The notes: generated by a model not told the origin, from the letters alone. Shown: positions 12,401 through 23,992, numbered from the stretch's first letter. The stretch: 64,000 nt of DNA from Morchella semilibera (GCA_009192285.1 CM018603.1:5391613-5455612), one strand, 5' to 3'. Made by a program: numbers and translations.

Positions 12401-12572
12401 TTGGTGGGGTTTGGGATTGTGTTGGTTAGGTGCGGGGCGGCTGGGGATTATGTGTGTGTGGTGCGCCTTAAAGATGACATGTCGCTTTCTCAGCCACTCG
12501 GGAGGTGTTTGAATCAATGGGATCAATGTCGGCCACTCAATCTCTCAACAGGCCGAGAGTATACCGTAGATA

Positions 12573-12729
12573 CAGCCGCAACTCGGTATGCCGGATTGCC
12601 AAGATTCTAAAGATTTCGTACGGGGTAGCAAAAAGTCCGGAATAGGAAATCGATTTGTAGCAAAAAAAATATCAAAATCCCAGAGGATTTCGTACGCGAC
12701 AAGGGATCCGGCGTATTGAGTTGCGACTG
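12573..12729. mobile_element. Pogo-type MITE (TA-CAGYCGCAACTC ends)
   Basis: A 157-bp inverted-repeat element flanked by TA at 12,571-12,572 and 12,730-12,731, with ends CAGCCGCAACTC and GAGTTGCGACTG. The inverted similarity continues inwards (CGGTATGCCGGAT / ATCCGGCGTATTG, then TTCGTACG words). Non-coding, TA duplication as in Tc1/mariner/pogo elements. Confidence 0.65.
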
Positions 12730-12807
12730 TAGATGGGGATATCATGTATGCTTCTCCAGGTCGTGGCGCTCTACAAGAATGCCCACTTTCAAAAGCTCTA
12801 CCGAATA

Positions 12808-13130
12808 GAGCGTTTTGGCAACACCCAGATTTTCAAATTTTGAGCTCTTGGCGGGTTATCCGCACCCAAAACCGGTCGCCAAGAACTAAACATTTAGGGC
12901 CCGTTCGGACAACCTTAGAATATTTCTTTGGATTATTGGGTAGATTGGATTGTCAAAAAGCGAAATGATAATCATAATAATCATAATCGGTGGATAATCT
13001 ACATGTCCAGATAACGTTGAAATAGGATTAGGCTCTCAGGATACTTGTATCTGTGCTGTGTGGGAATAATAAGTACCTCCAGAGGTGATTATTTTCTTGG
13101 CGGATAATCGGGAGTTCGCCAAGGACTAAA
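12808..13130. mobile_element. Composite: GAGCGTTTTGG element joined to a GGCCCGTT element
   Basis: At 12,808 the left end of the GAGCGTTTTGG family begins after a TA. Near 12,898 it runs into GGCCCGTTCGGACAACC, the terminus of a second family. About 220 bp of that second element follows as the reverse complement of 57,520-57,751. The right ends of both are missing or rearranged. Interpreted as one element inserted into another with later loss. Confidence 0.6.
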
Positions 13131-13818
13131 TATTGAATTCAGAATAACCTACCATCTTGTGGCAAGTCCGGACAAAACTCCCGAATCAGCCTTTACGGAC
13201 CCACAATCTCTCACCCGGAATTAAGAAATATTGTCAGAGAAACTACCGAGATAATATACTTGCCGAATTTTCAAGCTTAAGACGGTTGCTGAAAATTTGG
13301 CAACTATACGAGCAGATAGTAGCACAGCCCCCCGTTCTGCCCACAGTGTTTGGGGGGGGGGGGAGAAGGTTTGTTATGCGATCGGGGGTGGCTCTGCACC
13401 AGTACCGAAGCGTTGAGTGGGGACGGTTCGGTTCGTTTCATGGCTCGTGGAGACCCTAACCCTGAGTACTCCTTAGAACGGTGCTGCAGTAGCTGGTTCT
13501 CATCCGCTCGTCTATATAGTGCTACAGGACCGCAGGGACTCGAGGGATTGGATCCCCGGCCAGGGGTTACCTCTTTCACGATTGGTTGAAGGGCGTAGAT
13601 CAGGTCTGCTTATACCAATTTTGACCCCGTACCCGGTCGGTCAGGCATATAAGACCTGAACAAAAAGACGCGCGAGCAGGCCGAGGTGGTGGTTACCTGA
13701 AAAACGATGTTCAGGTTCTTCTTACCTGCCCCGAGTATGCATAGCCAATTTCTCGAGCACTGGCGGTACCTTATGTCTCTGAAAATATGAAAGTGCGACA
13801 TCTCGATGTGGCTTGGGT

Positions 13819-14006
13819 GGCAGGGATTAATAACCCCCCGCCAAGAACTTAATATTTGGACACAGAGGTGGTTAGCGCCACTTCCTATATAGGCGCGCTA
13901 GTGGCATGTGCGAGACAGAATCAACGTGATTTAATTGGTCTGGCAGGGACTAATGCCAAGAGCTTAATATTTACTCTACACATAGAGGCGGTTAGCGCCA
14001 CTTCCT
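13819..14006. repeat. Two-copy direct repeat
   Basis: Two imperfect copies (13,819-13,886 and 13,942-14,006) share GGCAGGGA, CTTAATATTT and GGTTAGCGCCACTTCCT. Function unknown; possibly remnants of small elements. Confidence 0.5.
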
Positions 14007-16898
14007 GTCAAATCTGAGCAGGTTAATCCCCCGCTGTTCCCATACTTTACCGCTGTTCCATTACTGGATCAACCTGGCCATCGCTAGTTTCGCTGTGCGC
14101 CATTCTTGGCCGGCTACATTTGCGGGAAGTAAAGACCTGCTGCAACTGCTGGCTGTGAAGGCAGATGCGGACATGACGGCCCCAACAGTTAGTGGGGGCG
14201 GAGGGTTGGTGTATGGTGAGCACAGCCGTCGGGACTGGACCAGGCGCGCGCAGAGTGGTGGCAATAGAAGAGGATGAGTGGGGGTCGGCGCTGCGTTATT
14301 ATAATGGAGATGGCGTCGCGGGCCGTCGTCGCTAGAGGCTGCGATGGAGCAGTGGTGGTAGGGAATCCGCGGAATGTATTAGTGCTCCATGAGCGCACTC
14401 CGTACGTGTTTTGCTTGCTGGTGGATGCCATCGCCGGGGGTGCCGATCTTCCCTGGTTACACGGCTAGGATGGGCGGGCGCTCGTTTAGTTTTTGTATCA
14501 GTTGGGGGGGGGGGGGGCGGTGGTGGTGGTGGTGGTTCGGTAAGGATATTCCGCAGGGGTGGATACTAGTGTGGAGTGGCCGGTTGCGAGGTTTCGGAAG
14601 TGCTGGGCGGTGTTGGAAGGCGGGATGAGAGCGACCGTGTTTGGGGAATGGCGATATTCCGGGAAGAGTGGAGAAACTGTGAAGCGAGTGATCGGGGGTG
14701 CAGCAGCAGTTTTTTTTTTTTTTTTTTACATCATTAATTGTATATGCAGCAGCAGTTGATCGCGCATGTACCCGGATCTGTTTATTTTTTTCAAAGCGAT
14801 CAGTTGGCGCCGAGAGGAGAGCCAGGAGGGGATTCAATTTTTCTCCCGATATTGTATTTTTTCTTTGGCTGTGGATACTTTTTCTGAGTTCTCTGATTGG
14901 TGGGTCGGCCCTACTCTTAGTCTCTGCAAGAGTAGTGACTTTGACTATCACACCGGACATCTTCCCACAGTGAAAACATGCTCTCAGCACCCCCGGAGAA
15001 GAGAAAAGGTGGGGTAAGCAGTTTGTCGCAACGCAGAACTGTATAAGATGCACAGCGAGCCACCCCCCCCCCCCCACGAATCCGCATCGTCCCGAAGCAA
15101 TTTCATGGCCCTATTCCCGAATAGCCATATACGTCTGCTCCTCTGGCGTGCGAAGTGCCAGCTTTCGGATCCTTATTGTTCCCCCCCCCCCCCGGCCCCC
15201 CTCGGCACTATGGGATCCTGAGTTGCTCCATCCTCCTAACCGACTTCCCCACTAGCCCCCGCTAGTGCTAGCATGGATTCTCATTCGGGATAAAGGCCTC
15301 GGGTCGACCACGGCGGGAAACAGGCGCTGACACCTACCGTGCTGTGGATTCGACCTTCGAAAAATCAATGCCCTTTCTGTAATCTGTGGTTTCTAAGAAG
15401 CCAAGGGGGGTGCATACGGCTGGGTAGGTGGGTTGGGACCATAGGTGGCTACCCGAGCTGGTGTATAGAGATGTTGGAGAGCTGTGGCAGGGTTGGTCGG
15501 GTATATGCTCGGTGAGGCGCCAGCTGGGGGAGGCCCACGTAGTGCCTAGCTGCAAGATGGCGCCAAATACACCCGTTTGTGTGGTGGTGGTGTTATGGGT
15601 ATACACAGCTTTGATCCACTCATTTATCGCTCAACACATTAGCTCCCTCTTCCTCGCTCCGCATCTCGTTCCATACCTCGCTTCCCCCCGTATGTATCTT
15701 CTTTTGCCCACAGCCCCGCCTCGGTTGTGTACCTTGGCTCGTCTCCCCTTCGTCTCCACCTCGCCCCCGTGATATAGCCTGTGCCATAGATGCGCAATAT
15801 GAGCATGTCAGAGTGCCTCAACTTTGGCAAAATTACTGCAAAATGCTCCCAAAATCTCTCGGAGGCACCCCCCGCCCCCCCTCCCCCCAATCCACTGCCG
15901 TTTCTGTGACAGCAGCCCTACCTTGGGGGCACCACTAAGGACCTCCGCCCCCCCACCCGCCCCCCACCCCCATTCCCACCATCCCTAACCACTCTATGTA
16001 CCCTCATTCCAGCGCATGTACCCAGTAAGCAGTCCATAGTTCGACCACAGTTAAACTATGGACAGCTGTGCCAGGACCGCAGTCCTACAGACTTGCTAAT
16101 CAGTCTCGTCCGGTCCAGGGCCGGCCTATTAGCGGGGCTGGACGCACGCAGACGAGGATTTTTTGATTTCTGTGTCTTGGGAGACAGGATCCGTCCTGGG
16201 GAAAACCTATTTTTTTCCTGATGTAAGGGATACGGGCTAGGGTAAAGTAGGATATTGTCGGGCAGGGTCAGCATTGCGCTAGCTATGCAGCTGAATCTTG
16301 TTTGGTGCTCATACGGGCCGTTAATCCACTCGCCCATGCGGGCCAGGATATGGTCGGCTGGGGCCAGGGTCAGTGGTGCGCTAGCTATGCAGCTAGATGA
16401 AGCCGGTCGTTACAGTGCACCACAATGGCCCAATCATCTCTAGCAAAATCATCGCATATCACTCCGGTAGTTGAGAATGCCTGCCAACGCTAGATCCCGT
16501 ACGTGATTAATCTTCTACGTTTGCGAGTACACGAAGTGGGATTTGTACGATAGGGTTAGGGTTGGGATATAAGAAACGAGTACTGGGTCAAATTCGCGAC
16601 AAGAGGCCGCATATCTAATACCAACCTAGGGTCCCCATGTTTAGGTTCTTCAGGCCTTTGGCGAGTACATTTTCTATCGATTTCTTTTCTTTTTTTGAAA
16701 ATCGGTTTTTTATATGGGTACCCTCGCCTGAGCGCGAAATAGGGGCGTCCAGCCACATTGGGGCTGAAGTCAACTTATTTCATTGGCTTGGGGCGGACAG
16801 TAAAACGCTTGGCAAACAACCGGCCTTAAGTCAGTCATCTTGGAGCTAGGTTCCACCAACACACCACGGCCACTGCACCCCCGGTCTAGATTGCACAA
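14007..16898. other. Low-complexity intergenic region
   Basis: Long G, C, T and TGG runs (for example near 14,505, 14,710, 15,062 and 15,181) and two partial copies of a GCGCTAGCTATGCAGCT-containing repeat (about 16,270 and 16,376). The open frames here are proline-, lysine- or histidine-rich artefacts of low complexity. No gene can be supported. Confidence 0.5.
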
Positions 16899-17728
16899 AT
16901 GTCAAACCCATCGCGGATAGATAAAATATGGGGCGACCTTGCTTCCGGGCTCGAGCAAACCCAAACCCAACCTCACGAAGTCCGGAGCTATTTTAGCAAT
17001 CTCATGACGGGCCGACCCCCCGCCGAACTTGGCTTAGCAACCGGGGAGACTCTCTATGATCTTGTCCTCGCCACTACAGGCGGTTCAAGGGTGGGCGATA
17101 TGCCCGAGCCATTCAAGCGCGCCTTAATAAACCATATCCGCCAACATTATTCGTGCGAGCTCCCTGAGTTTGAGATGATGAAGGCAATGACCCAGGTGGT
17201 GAGATCTAAGTATGAGTACTGTAGGTCCATGGGCAAAGTAGCACGTATCAAGCAGAATCTGGATACTTATAGTCGGCATTCTAGGGGAAAGGCAAAAGGA
17301 GAGGCTGTATGGGTTTTTGCTGCAAAGTGGTATCGGAGGTCTACGACTTTCTGAGGGGTGAGCTGCAGCTCGAGATACTTGAATTCAACAAGTTCCCCTA
17401 CTATATTCAGGCTTGGCTTCAACACAAGTTAAAAGAGTATGTGGGTAAGCAGCCGGGGTCAGCGGTGGTATCCGACTGTTTTTCCCGTGCTTTCCGGTCA
17501 ATGGGACAAGGTATGGCGCAGAGAGCTACATGCACTAATTCCTTCTTTGACCAGTATGTTTACATTCTTTCTTATAGAGCACAAGCAGTCCACACACCCT
17601 TACATTCTGCAAGCACTAAAGAAGGAGCTCAGGAGCCATATGATGGCAATCGAGGGGGGGGTGTATACTTGAACAAGTGTGCATGGAAGCGGTTTCTCAC
17701 GGCAAAGAGCCACATATTGACTAATTAA
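16899..17728 (+). pseudogene. Unknown gene with at least one frame break
   Basis: An ATG at 16,899 opens a ~135-residue reading with normal protein composition (MSNPSRIDKIWGDLASG ... FEMMKAMTQVVRSKYEYCRS). Around 17,300-17,330 the natural continuation moves to another frame (VVSEVYDFLRGELQLEILEF, IQAWLQHKLKEYVG). After about 17,550 a third frame looks most protein-like (FLIEHKQSTHPYILQALKKEL). A GTAAGC donor at about 17,444 and a CTAATTCC...ACCAG acceptor at about 17,553 suggest one intron, but they do not explain the first break. Predicted helical, soluble, roughly 240-270 residues. I do not recognise the family. Confidence 0.5.
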
Positions 17729-17996
17729 ACCTTTAACGGATGTTAAATAATTGTTAGGAGAGGCTGATGATATAACATGAAAGGCAAGAAATATTGTATA
17801 GAGGGAATGCAATTGACTATAATGTGTGATTACATGAAAGAGACATTGGAAACAATCAACAAGAGAAGGCGAGAAGTGGGTAGGTTACGAGTAATCGTGG
17901 GAGACATTAGTAGCAAGAAGACAAAAGTTGGGCCGAAAGGTGCCTAGACCTCCTAGCCATCCATAACAGAACGCCAACGTCCCTTTGAAAACCTGG

Positions 17997-18480
17997 TCAG
18001 AAAGTCCAGCTGCCTCGGTAAGGTCTCTCAAGGTACTCGCCTAAAATGTTGTCGGCCTCGGTCCTAGAAACAGTCAACCGACATAGCGGGAAAATGATGG
18101 TAGGTGGGAGTGGTTGGTTTAGTACAGATGTGGAAAGCTGGGTGTCTTCCTCGTCAACAATCAGGATAACTACAGTAGGAGAGTTGTCGTTGTCCTCGCC
18201 GTCGAGGGGAGTAATCACCGGCTGGTTATCTTGCGATAGATGTTGGGTAGAATGGTTGTCGTTGCGATCGTCGACTAGGAAGCCTTAGTGGGCTCAGGAT
18301 GGGGGGAGTGCGGGGGATTTGGGGGAGATGAGGATGGGGTGTTTGTGCACGAGCTGGAAAGAAGTGCGGGTGGGGCGTTCATGAACGGGCCGGGGGGGGG
18401 GGGGGTAGGTGCTGCCTGGAGCGCGGTGAGGGAGGGGATAGGGGCACGTTCCGGGTATATGACCCAAGGAGAGTGCATGT
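17997..18480 (-). pseudogene. Possible broken minus-strand gene
   Basis: Two minus-strand readings abut: a proline/serine-rich one at 18,478-18,275 (PPNPPHSPHPEPTKAS) and a normal-looking one from about 18,280 to 17,997 (NSPTVVILIVDEEDTQLS ... DNILGEYLERPYRGSWTF). They lie in different frames at about 18,278. A CTAAG acceptor there could mean a splice, or the gene may be broken. No known domain is visible. Confidence 0.3.
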
Positions 18481-19262
18481 GGTTCGAAAGCGCCGGTGTA
18501 GTTTAGGTTTTGGCTTCGTTACCCTGGGAGTGGTGGTGTTTCGGGCCTGCAATGGCTAGTTTCTGATGTGGAGTCTGAGGACCGAGTGAAGAATATAAAG
18601 GGTAGAAGAAGTAGTTAGGCAGGGCGTGATGATCTTGGAGGGGTGGAATGGGGTGGAGACAAGGAACAATGGATATGAACTAAACTAACCAGAGGTCCTC
18701 TCTTCGGGATAGGGGCTATTGAAGGACCCATGTGTGCGGAGGATTTTTGTGAGTCCTGGAGATGTGTCTTCAAAACGGTATGTGGATTATTCAGTCAATA
18801 TATATACAAGTATGGATCGGGAGGATGTAGGGTAAGAGCTGTCCCAGTACATGAGAGAACAATGACCACATCATCGATAGTATTACTAAGTATATGCATC
18901 GTTCATTGTCCTGGGCCCGTGACCTGGACTATCTGAGACAGCCCTCGAGGCCCCCCAAAGAGATGAGGTCCCCCACCCCCGCGATTGCATATCGGATTAG
19001 AAAATACAAAAGGTGTCTACTATTCACATATAAACGGGAAAGTGAAATGCACTTACTCATAATTACTAACAATTCAATATGTACTTATGTATGTAGTCTT
19101 CTTCCTTCCTCTCCCTACATAGAGCCGCCAGCCGACTATTAGTAAGCTATCCCGCAACTTAAGTCTACCATCCACCCCACTCCCCTCCACTTCCAAAGCA
19201 CTCCACCTCATTTTCATAACCCAACCTCATCACAGCGAGTCTGACTAAACCTATTAAGAACC
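18481..19262. other. Intergenic region before the tandem array
   Basis: No gene seen. The last ~120 bp before the first array member are C-rich and A-rich, as in the promoters of the other members. Confidence 0.4.
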
Positions 19263-19669
19263 ATGTCACTCGGGTACGTATCTCTCTCCGCGCCCCACAT
19301 CACTCACCCACGCTCAATTAACAATCAAGCACCGAAACCATCGCACTCCTCACACGGAACCTCGACACACTAAACAACATCCTCTCCACGACCCAGCATT
19401 CCGCCACTACCGACAGCGATCGCAAGACCGCGCTACACACGCTCATGATGACGGCCGAAGCGGGGTCCAAGCTTGTGGAAGCCGTGCGCGCGGATGCGCT
19501 GACGGTGGGAGGGGCGGGGGTGGGGGCGGGGGTGCGTGTTGTGGCCACGACGAAGGGAGGGGGGCTACGCCGGTGGCGCCTGCACCGGTGGTGCCTGCGC
19601 CGTGGGGGCCTGCGGGGGGCCGTAGAAGAAGTCGGAAACGCTCCTACTGCGCCTCCCACCCACATGTAG
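19263..19669 (+). CDS. Tandem family member 1, basic Arg/Trp-rich C-terminus
   Basis: join(19263..19273, 19330..19669). The 11-nt first exon (ATGTCACTCGG) encodes MSLG across a phase-2 intron of 56 bp. Exon 2 gives the family core: TETIALLTRNLDTLNN, then TDSDRKTALHTLMMTAEAG and SKLVEAVRADAL. The C-terminus is Gly/Val-rich and then strongly basic (LRRWRLHRWCLRR), ending TAPPTHM. About 116 residues. The gene model is supported by the identical exon-intron pattern of seven downstream paralogues. No signal peptide or known domain. Function unknown. Confidence 0.66.
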
Positions 19670-20028
19670 CATAGTGACACTTGAGAGCTGTAGAGGTTGT
19701 TGATGGGTTGAGGTTTGGCCGGGGGCCCAAGATCTACAGTGCGGGGCCTTGGTATTATATAGTCTTGACATTTACGGTGGAAACCATTACTGCTGCTCAT
19801 GAGTGATCGAGTCCTGTCTCCTACGTCTGCGGGGGTGAGACTCAGTCCCCCTACCCCTGCGGCTGAAGCCCTAATCACAGAAAAAGCGCCGTAACCCTAC
19901 TCCAGTACATACATGTAATTTAGGCCTCCAACCGAGGCATACGGTAACAACCCGCTCCCCCAACCCTCAAGTCCCCAAGTTCCCCCCCGCCCTCCACCTT
20001 ATAAACCACACCACACTCTGACCAAAAG

Positions 20029-20606
20029 ATGTCACCCAGGTAAGTAATCCCCTACCTCTGCGCACCGCCCCCAAACCCACGCCTAACTAACAGTCCAGCA
20101 CGGAAACCATCAAACTCCTCAACCATAACCTCAACACACTCAACTTCGTACTAGCGCCGGCGCAGCGCAACGCCATGACCGATGACGATCGGGGGATCGT
20201 GCTGCGAACGCTCAGGGCAACGGCCGAGGCGGGGGCCAAGCTCGCGGAGGTGTTGCACATGGATGCGGTGAGGGCGGGCGGGGTGGAGATGGTCAGAAGA
20301 CACTTTCCGCGAAGGACGCCGCAGTGTTGGAGGTGGAGCAGGGCTGGGATGAGCCAAAGATTATCCCGGACACGAAGAGCACAGTGGCGGGGCGTTACCG
20401 CATTGTGCCATCTCAAGAGGTGGATACTGATGGTTGGTGAGGGCTTAGATAGAGTTTTAGAGGATGTTGAGCATGAGTGCCTTGGTTTGACGCCTACGAT
20501 CTACAGTGCTTCAGAGGAGGGGGAAGGGGAGAGGGAACAAGGGGGGGGGGGTGTGAATCTTGATCAGATATATGAAGGAGTACCAATAAACGTATATAAG
20601 AGATGA
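20029..20606 (+). CDS. Tandem family member 2, basic C-terminus
   Basis: join(20029..20039, 20099..20606). Mini-exon MSP + phase-2 intron of 59 bp (GTAAGT ... CTAACTAACAG...CCAG). Core: STETIKLLNHNLNTLNFVL, TDDDRGIVLRTLRATAEAG, AKLAEVLHMDAV. The tail is basic and Trp-rich (RRHFPRRTPQCWRW) then acidic and Gly-rich. It is unlike the other members' tails, so the end of the gene (20,606 or an earlier splice) is uncertain. It is 360 bp downstream of member 1 and shares its upstream motifs. Confidence 0.62.
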
Positions 20607-20618
20607 ATATATCCTATA

Positions 20619-20791
20619 CAGTAGACTCTCGCTATAAGGATATGGTCGGGACCAAGAGTACGTATCCTTATGGCGAATTATCCTTATAGAAAGTGGAGAA
20701 TCCTAGCAAAACGGCGGTTGCGGACTGGCCACTGGTATCCTTATAGCGAGTATATCCTTATATAAAATATCCTTATAGCGAGAGTCTACTG
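20619..20791. mobile_element. Pogo-type MITE (TA-CAGTAGACTCTCGCTATAA ends)
   Basis: A 173-bp element flanked by TA (20,617-20,618; 20,792-20,793). Termini CAGTAGACTCTCGCTATAA and its reverse complement resemble the CAGT...GACTCTCG ends known for pogo/Tigger elements. Subterminal TATCCTTATAGCGA words recur inside. It lies between array members 2 and 3. Non-autonomous. Confidence 0.8.
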
Positions 20792-20961
20792 TATATACAA
20801 AGATAAGTCTCCTATCGACTTAGTAAGCCCCGCGGTTGAAGCGCCAATCGTAGAGAGCGTTTCAACCTTGCGCAATTCAGGCACCCAACCCCATGGCATA
20901 TGGTAACAACCCGCCCACTCTTGCAAGTTCCCCAAACCACACCAGTCGGAAATAACAGAAG

Positions 20962-21437
20962 ATGACACTCGCGTATGTATCTCCACCCCCCCCCCCCCTC
21001 CAACCACCCACCGCAATACCATACTAAACCATTCCGCCTACGTACCAGCTCTGAGATACTCTCACAGCTCAACAGTACCACCGGTACGATGAACCGCTTG
21101 CTGTCCGGCCGGACACTACGAACTGCTGTCCCCAGAGGAACGCCAGTCCGCCCTGCTCCAACTCCGGATGACTATCCAAGTACTGGCCCAGCTCGCGGAG
21201 GTGGCTAAGACGGAAGTGCAGCCGTACAACGGCACGGGCCAGGTCCGCCACCGCGAAGCCCAGTTCTGTGCCCCACCAGCCCCATGCCCACCACCCCATG
21301 CGCACACCCCATGCGCACCACCCCCATGCCCACCACCCCCATGCCCACCACCCCCATGCCCACCACCCCCATGCCCACCACCCCCATGCCCACCACCCCC
21401 ATGCGCACCACCCCCATGCCCACCACCAGGACCGTGA
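20962..21437 (+). pseudogene. Tandem family member 3, frame-shifted, Pro/Cys-rich repeat tail
   Basis: Mini-exon 20962-20972 (MTL), 76-bp phase-2 intron, exon 2 from 21049. The core starts SEILSQLNSTTGTMNRLLSG. One extra base near 21,108 moves the conserved LSPEERQSALLQLRMTIQ ... LAQLAEVAKTEV into another frame. In that frame the tail is a (CPPPP)n repeat made by a 15-bp minisatellite and ends at 21,437. Either a pseudogene or a sequence error. Confidence 0.6.
21280..21426. repeat. 15-bp minisatellite in member 3
   Basis: About nine tandem copies of a CCACCACCCCCATGC unit, all but a few bases identical. As the unit is a multiple of three it extends the protein without shifting the frame: CPPPP in the family frame, His/Ala/Pro in another. 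Confidence 0.85.
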
Positions 21438-22187
21438 GGTGGAGGCAAGGGGGAGTAAGGCCAGGGCAAAGAAGACTCAGGCCGATTGGGCGGCTGAGCT
21501 ACTTTTGGTGGTGCCAAAATTATAGACTGGGGGGCCGAGCGGGGTTTTGGAGTGTGTTGGCGGCCTACATTCTATGGTGTGTGGGATCTTGACTTGGCGG
21601 GTGTTCATGATAGCTTTGCCGTCAGATAAGAATATTAGTCTTAGCCAAAGATTAACTTTAACAAGGCATGGAACAAAATATTTAAATCAGCTGTATATCA
21701 TGCCGGTTATATGTAGATAGAGATACATATGGTGACATGCCTTTATTCCAGCCACTCAACATGTTCCTAAACCAATGAAGATGAAATTATCGACTTTCAG
21801 CTGGAGACCTCTCTTGCCCTCAGGTAAGAGTATAAATGGGTGTCATACCGTCCCACTTCTTTGAGTCTTGGCGCGTTTGCATACAAAAATACCCAGCTTC
21901 AAGCTCTAAAATCTGCGCATATAGGAGCAGACTTTGTAGGATTCATAATATTTAGCTTGGTTGGGGATTGTTAGCGGTGCCATTTGCTGTCCCACCCCGC
22001 GCGGCCAAAGCGCCAATTATGAAGGCGATTCGATATTCTTTAGGCTTCCAACCCTAACCTATTTACAGCCCCGAGCTTGTTTATTTATTTATACTTCATA
22101 CAAGCTTGCCTGTTTGCATCTCCCCACCATAAAGTACAAACTATCCACATCCAACGTGTCCGTACAACAACCTCCGGAATACCAAAA

Positions 22188-22472
22188 ATGTCACACATGT
22201 AGGTATATTCTCCCCACCACCAGTCGCACCGCACTAAACTCATACCGCAACACCCCGCCAGCACTGACATCCTCGCAAAATTACAACATACCCTTTGGGC
22301 GATGGATCGTTTAACGACGCCCGGACGGGAACGCCCAGATTGCAGGGATGAACGGAGAACCGCCATGAACCAGCTCCAGGCCACCGTTGAAGTGCTGCAC
22401 AAGGTTGCGGAGGTTGCGCGTATTGAAGCCCTGACGGCGCATAGCATCGCTGAATCAAAGCTCGCCCCTTGA
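22188..22472 (+). CDS. Tandem family member 4, minimal form (73 aa)
   Basis: join(22188..22198, 22262..22472). Mini-exon MSH, 63-bp intron, phase 2. The product is nearly the bare core: TDILAKLQHTLWAMDRLTTP, ERRTAMNQLQATVEVLHKV, AEVARIEALTAHS, then stop after ESKLAP. It defines the conserved unit: a short helix, a variable loop, then a longer amphipathic helix. The start and splice sites match members 1, 2, 6, 7 and 8 exactly in position. Confidence 0.68.
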
Positions 22473-22833
22473 TAGGGGTTACATGTCTATGGGGGGGGAA
22501 TGTGTCTAGGGACGGATCGGGTTCGTAAGCGAGGGCTTTGGGAGGTGGGTTGTTGGCTGGATAATATATATTCATAGCTTAGCGGAGATTGTAGAGGAAA
22601 CAGTTGATTTTTTGGCGCATGTTTGTGATAGGGAAATTAATTCCTCTGCTTCAGATGTAGTGTGTAGTATAGGGACGGGTATCTCATCCACTTGCCGAGC
22701 TTCCCCAAGCGCCAATCCTGAATGCAACCCCGCTCTAATATAATCTAGTTACAACCTCCAAGTTTTCATGCTCCCCACCTCACAAACTATCCCACACCCA
22801 AGATCCGGACAAAAGCCCTGAACACCAAAAGAA

Positions 22834-23129
22834 ATGATCAACGTTACGTATCCAATCCATCTCCCATTTTCCATCGCCCTGCAATGCACTCACACTAGTC
22901 CACCCGCGCCAGCGGAGAGATCCTCGGCCAGCTGCGCTACACCCTTGATATCTGCAACCGCTTAACAATGCCCGCGAACTATACCCTACCATCGTTGGAT
23001 GAGCGTCAGGCCGCCATGAGCCAGCTTAGGGCCAACATAGAAGTACTGTCCAAGCTCGCGGAGGTTGCTCATGTAGAGGCGCTGACGGCGCAACACCTGG
23101 CCACGCAGAAGAAGTGGGGCACTGACTAA
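22834..23129 (+). CDS. Tandem family member 5, minimal form
   Basis: join(22834..22847, 22913..23129). The mini-exon is 14 nt (MINV plus 2 nt), one codon longer than in its paralogues but in the same phase. The core reads GEILGQLRYTLDICNRLT, DERQAAMSQLRANIEVLSK, LAEVAHVEALTAQHL, and it ends KKWGTD. About 76 residues, helical, no membrane or signal segment. Function unknown. Confidence 0.68.
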
Positions 23130-23992
23130 GGGACGGTCTGGGGAGGGGGGTAGGAGGTCTGTTGCTGTGGGATCGGGGCGATAGAGTTTTAACTCCTAGA
23201 GCATTGAATTGTTGATGGAGAGCGGGGGAGCGAGGGGAGGGTGCTTGGGAGGGAGCTTTACGGCGACAGTGGTGGAATACGCTTTTTGTTTGAAGGGAAA
23301 TGATTACTCCTAGCTACGCGCTATTAGTATGTACGTGATGTGCATGTAGAGTAGTTGCCCGTGTACTGTGAATCGAAATTTACGACGACCACCAATAGTA
23401 GATTACCGGATTCTGGGAGCCTGAGACTCGGAGCCTCTAGCAATTGTAGATTATGACTGAAGCCCCACTAGTACTCTGGGGGTTGGCAGTCCGGTAGGGG
23501 GCACCACTAAGTCAGTTCCCACCTCCCAACGAGAGAAAACCCCGAATGTGGTGTATGGTCTACTTGATGATTCTAGATACAAAGATAGATAGTTTATACA
23601 GGCTAGTAAAAGCAGGTCTTGGATAGAACCGTGGGTACGTGGGGAACCGAGTGTGAGTTACTAGTGACCATAACCCTAACCCTCCACCCAGTTCCTACAA
23701 TTCTTGCAGCCGCACAGGGCCAGGAAAAAGTTAATCCTTAGAGTAGATTTTATATAGACGGATTCTTAATATCTTTTCTTTGCTTGGTTGAAAGGTTATA
23801 ATAATTTCTAATGCCACTTTATCACCGGGCACCACAAATATGCCTTGCACTTAATCAGCCCCACCCCGCGCGGCTAAAGCGGGAGTTATTGTGGCTCAGG
23901 CCTCCAACCAACGTATTCTTACAACCTCAAAGCTCCCTTTCCACCCCACACCATACTCTACACACAGCGACCCTGATACACCAACAATAAAT

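Larger units (their letters stand above)
19840..23905 (+). promoter_or_regulatory. Shared upstream motifs of the tandem family
   Basis: About 130-200 bp upstream of start codons, a CCCCGCGCGGC...AAGCGCCAAT block recurs: near 19,852 (member 2), 20,826 (3), 21,995 (4), 22,697 (5, shorter) and 23,865 (6). A second block, AGGCNTCCAACC, follows at about 19,922, 20,879, 22,042, 23,899 and 25,588 (7). The conserved order suggests a common promoter duplicated with the genes. Inference only; no factor is identified. Confidence 0.5.

Noticed and set aside
14457-15077. Minus-strand reading of 206 codons
   Set aside because: Runs through poly-Lys, poly-His and poly-Pro encoded by homopolymers; no domain or paralogue.
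19318-19878. Minus-strand reading of 186 codons
   Set aside because: Covers members 1-2 on the other strand and is Arg/Pro-rich low complexity; the plus-strand genes have conserved splice structure.
21116-21517. Gly/His-rich minus-strand reading
   Set aside because: Produced by the 15-bp minisatellite; all frames of that repeat are open.
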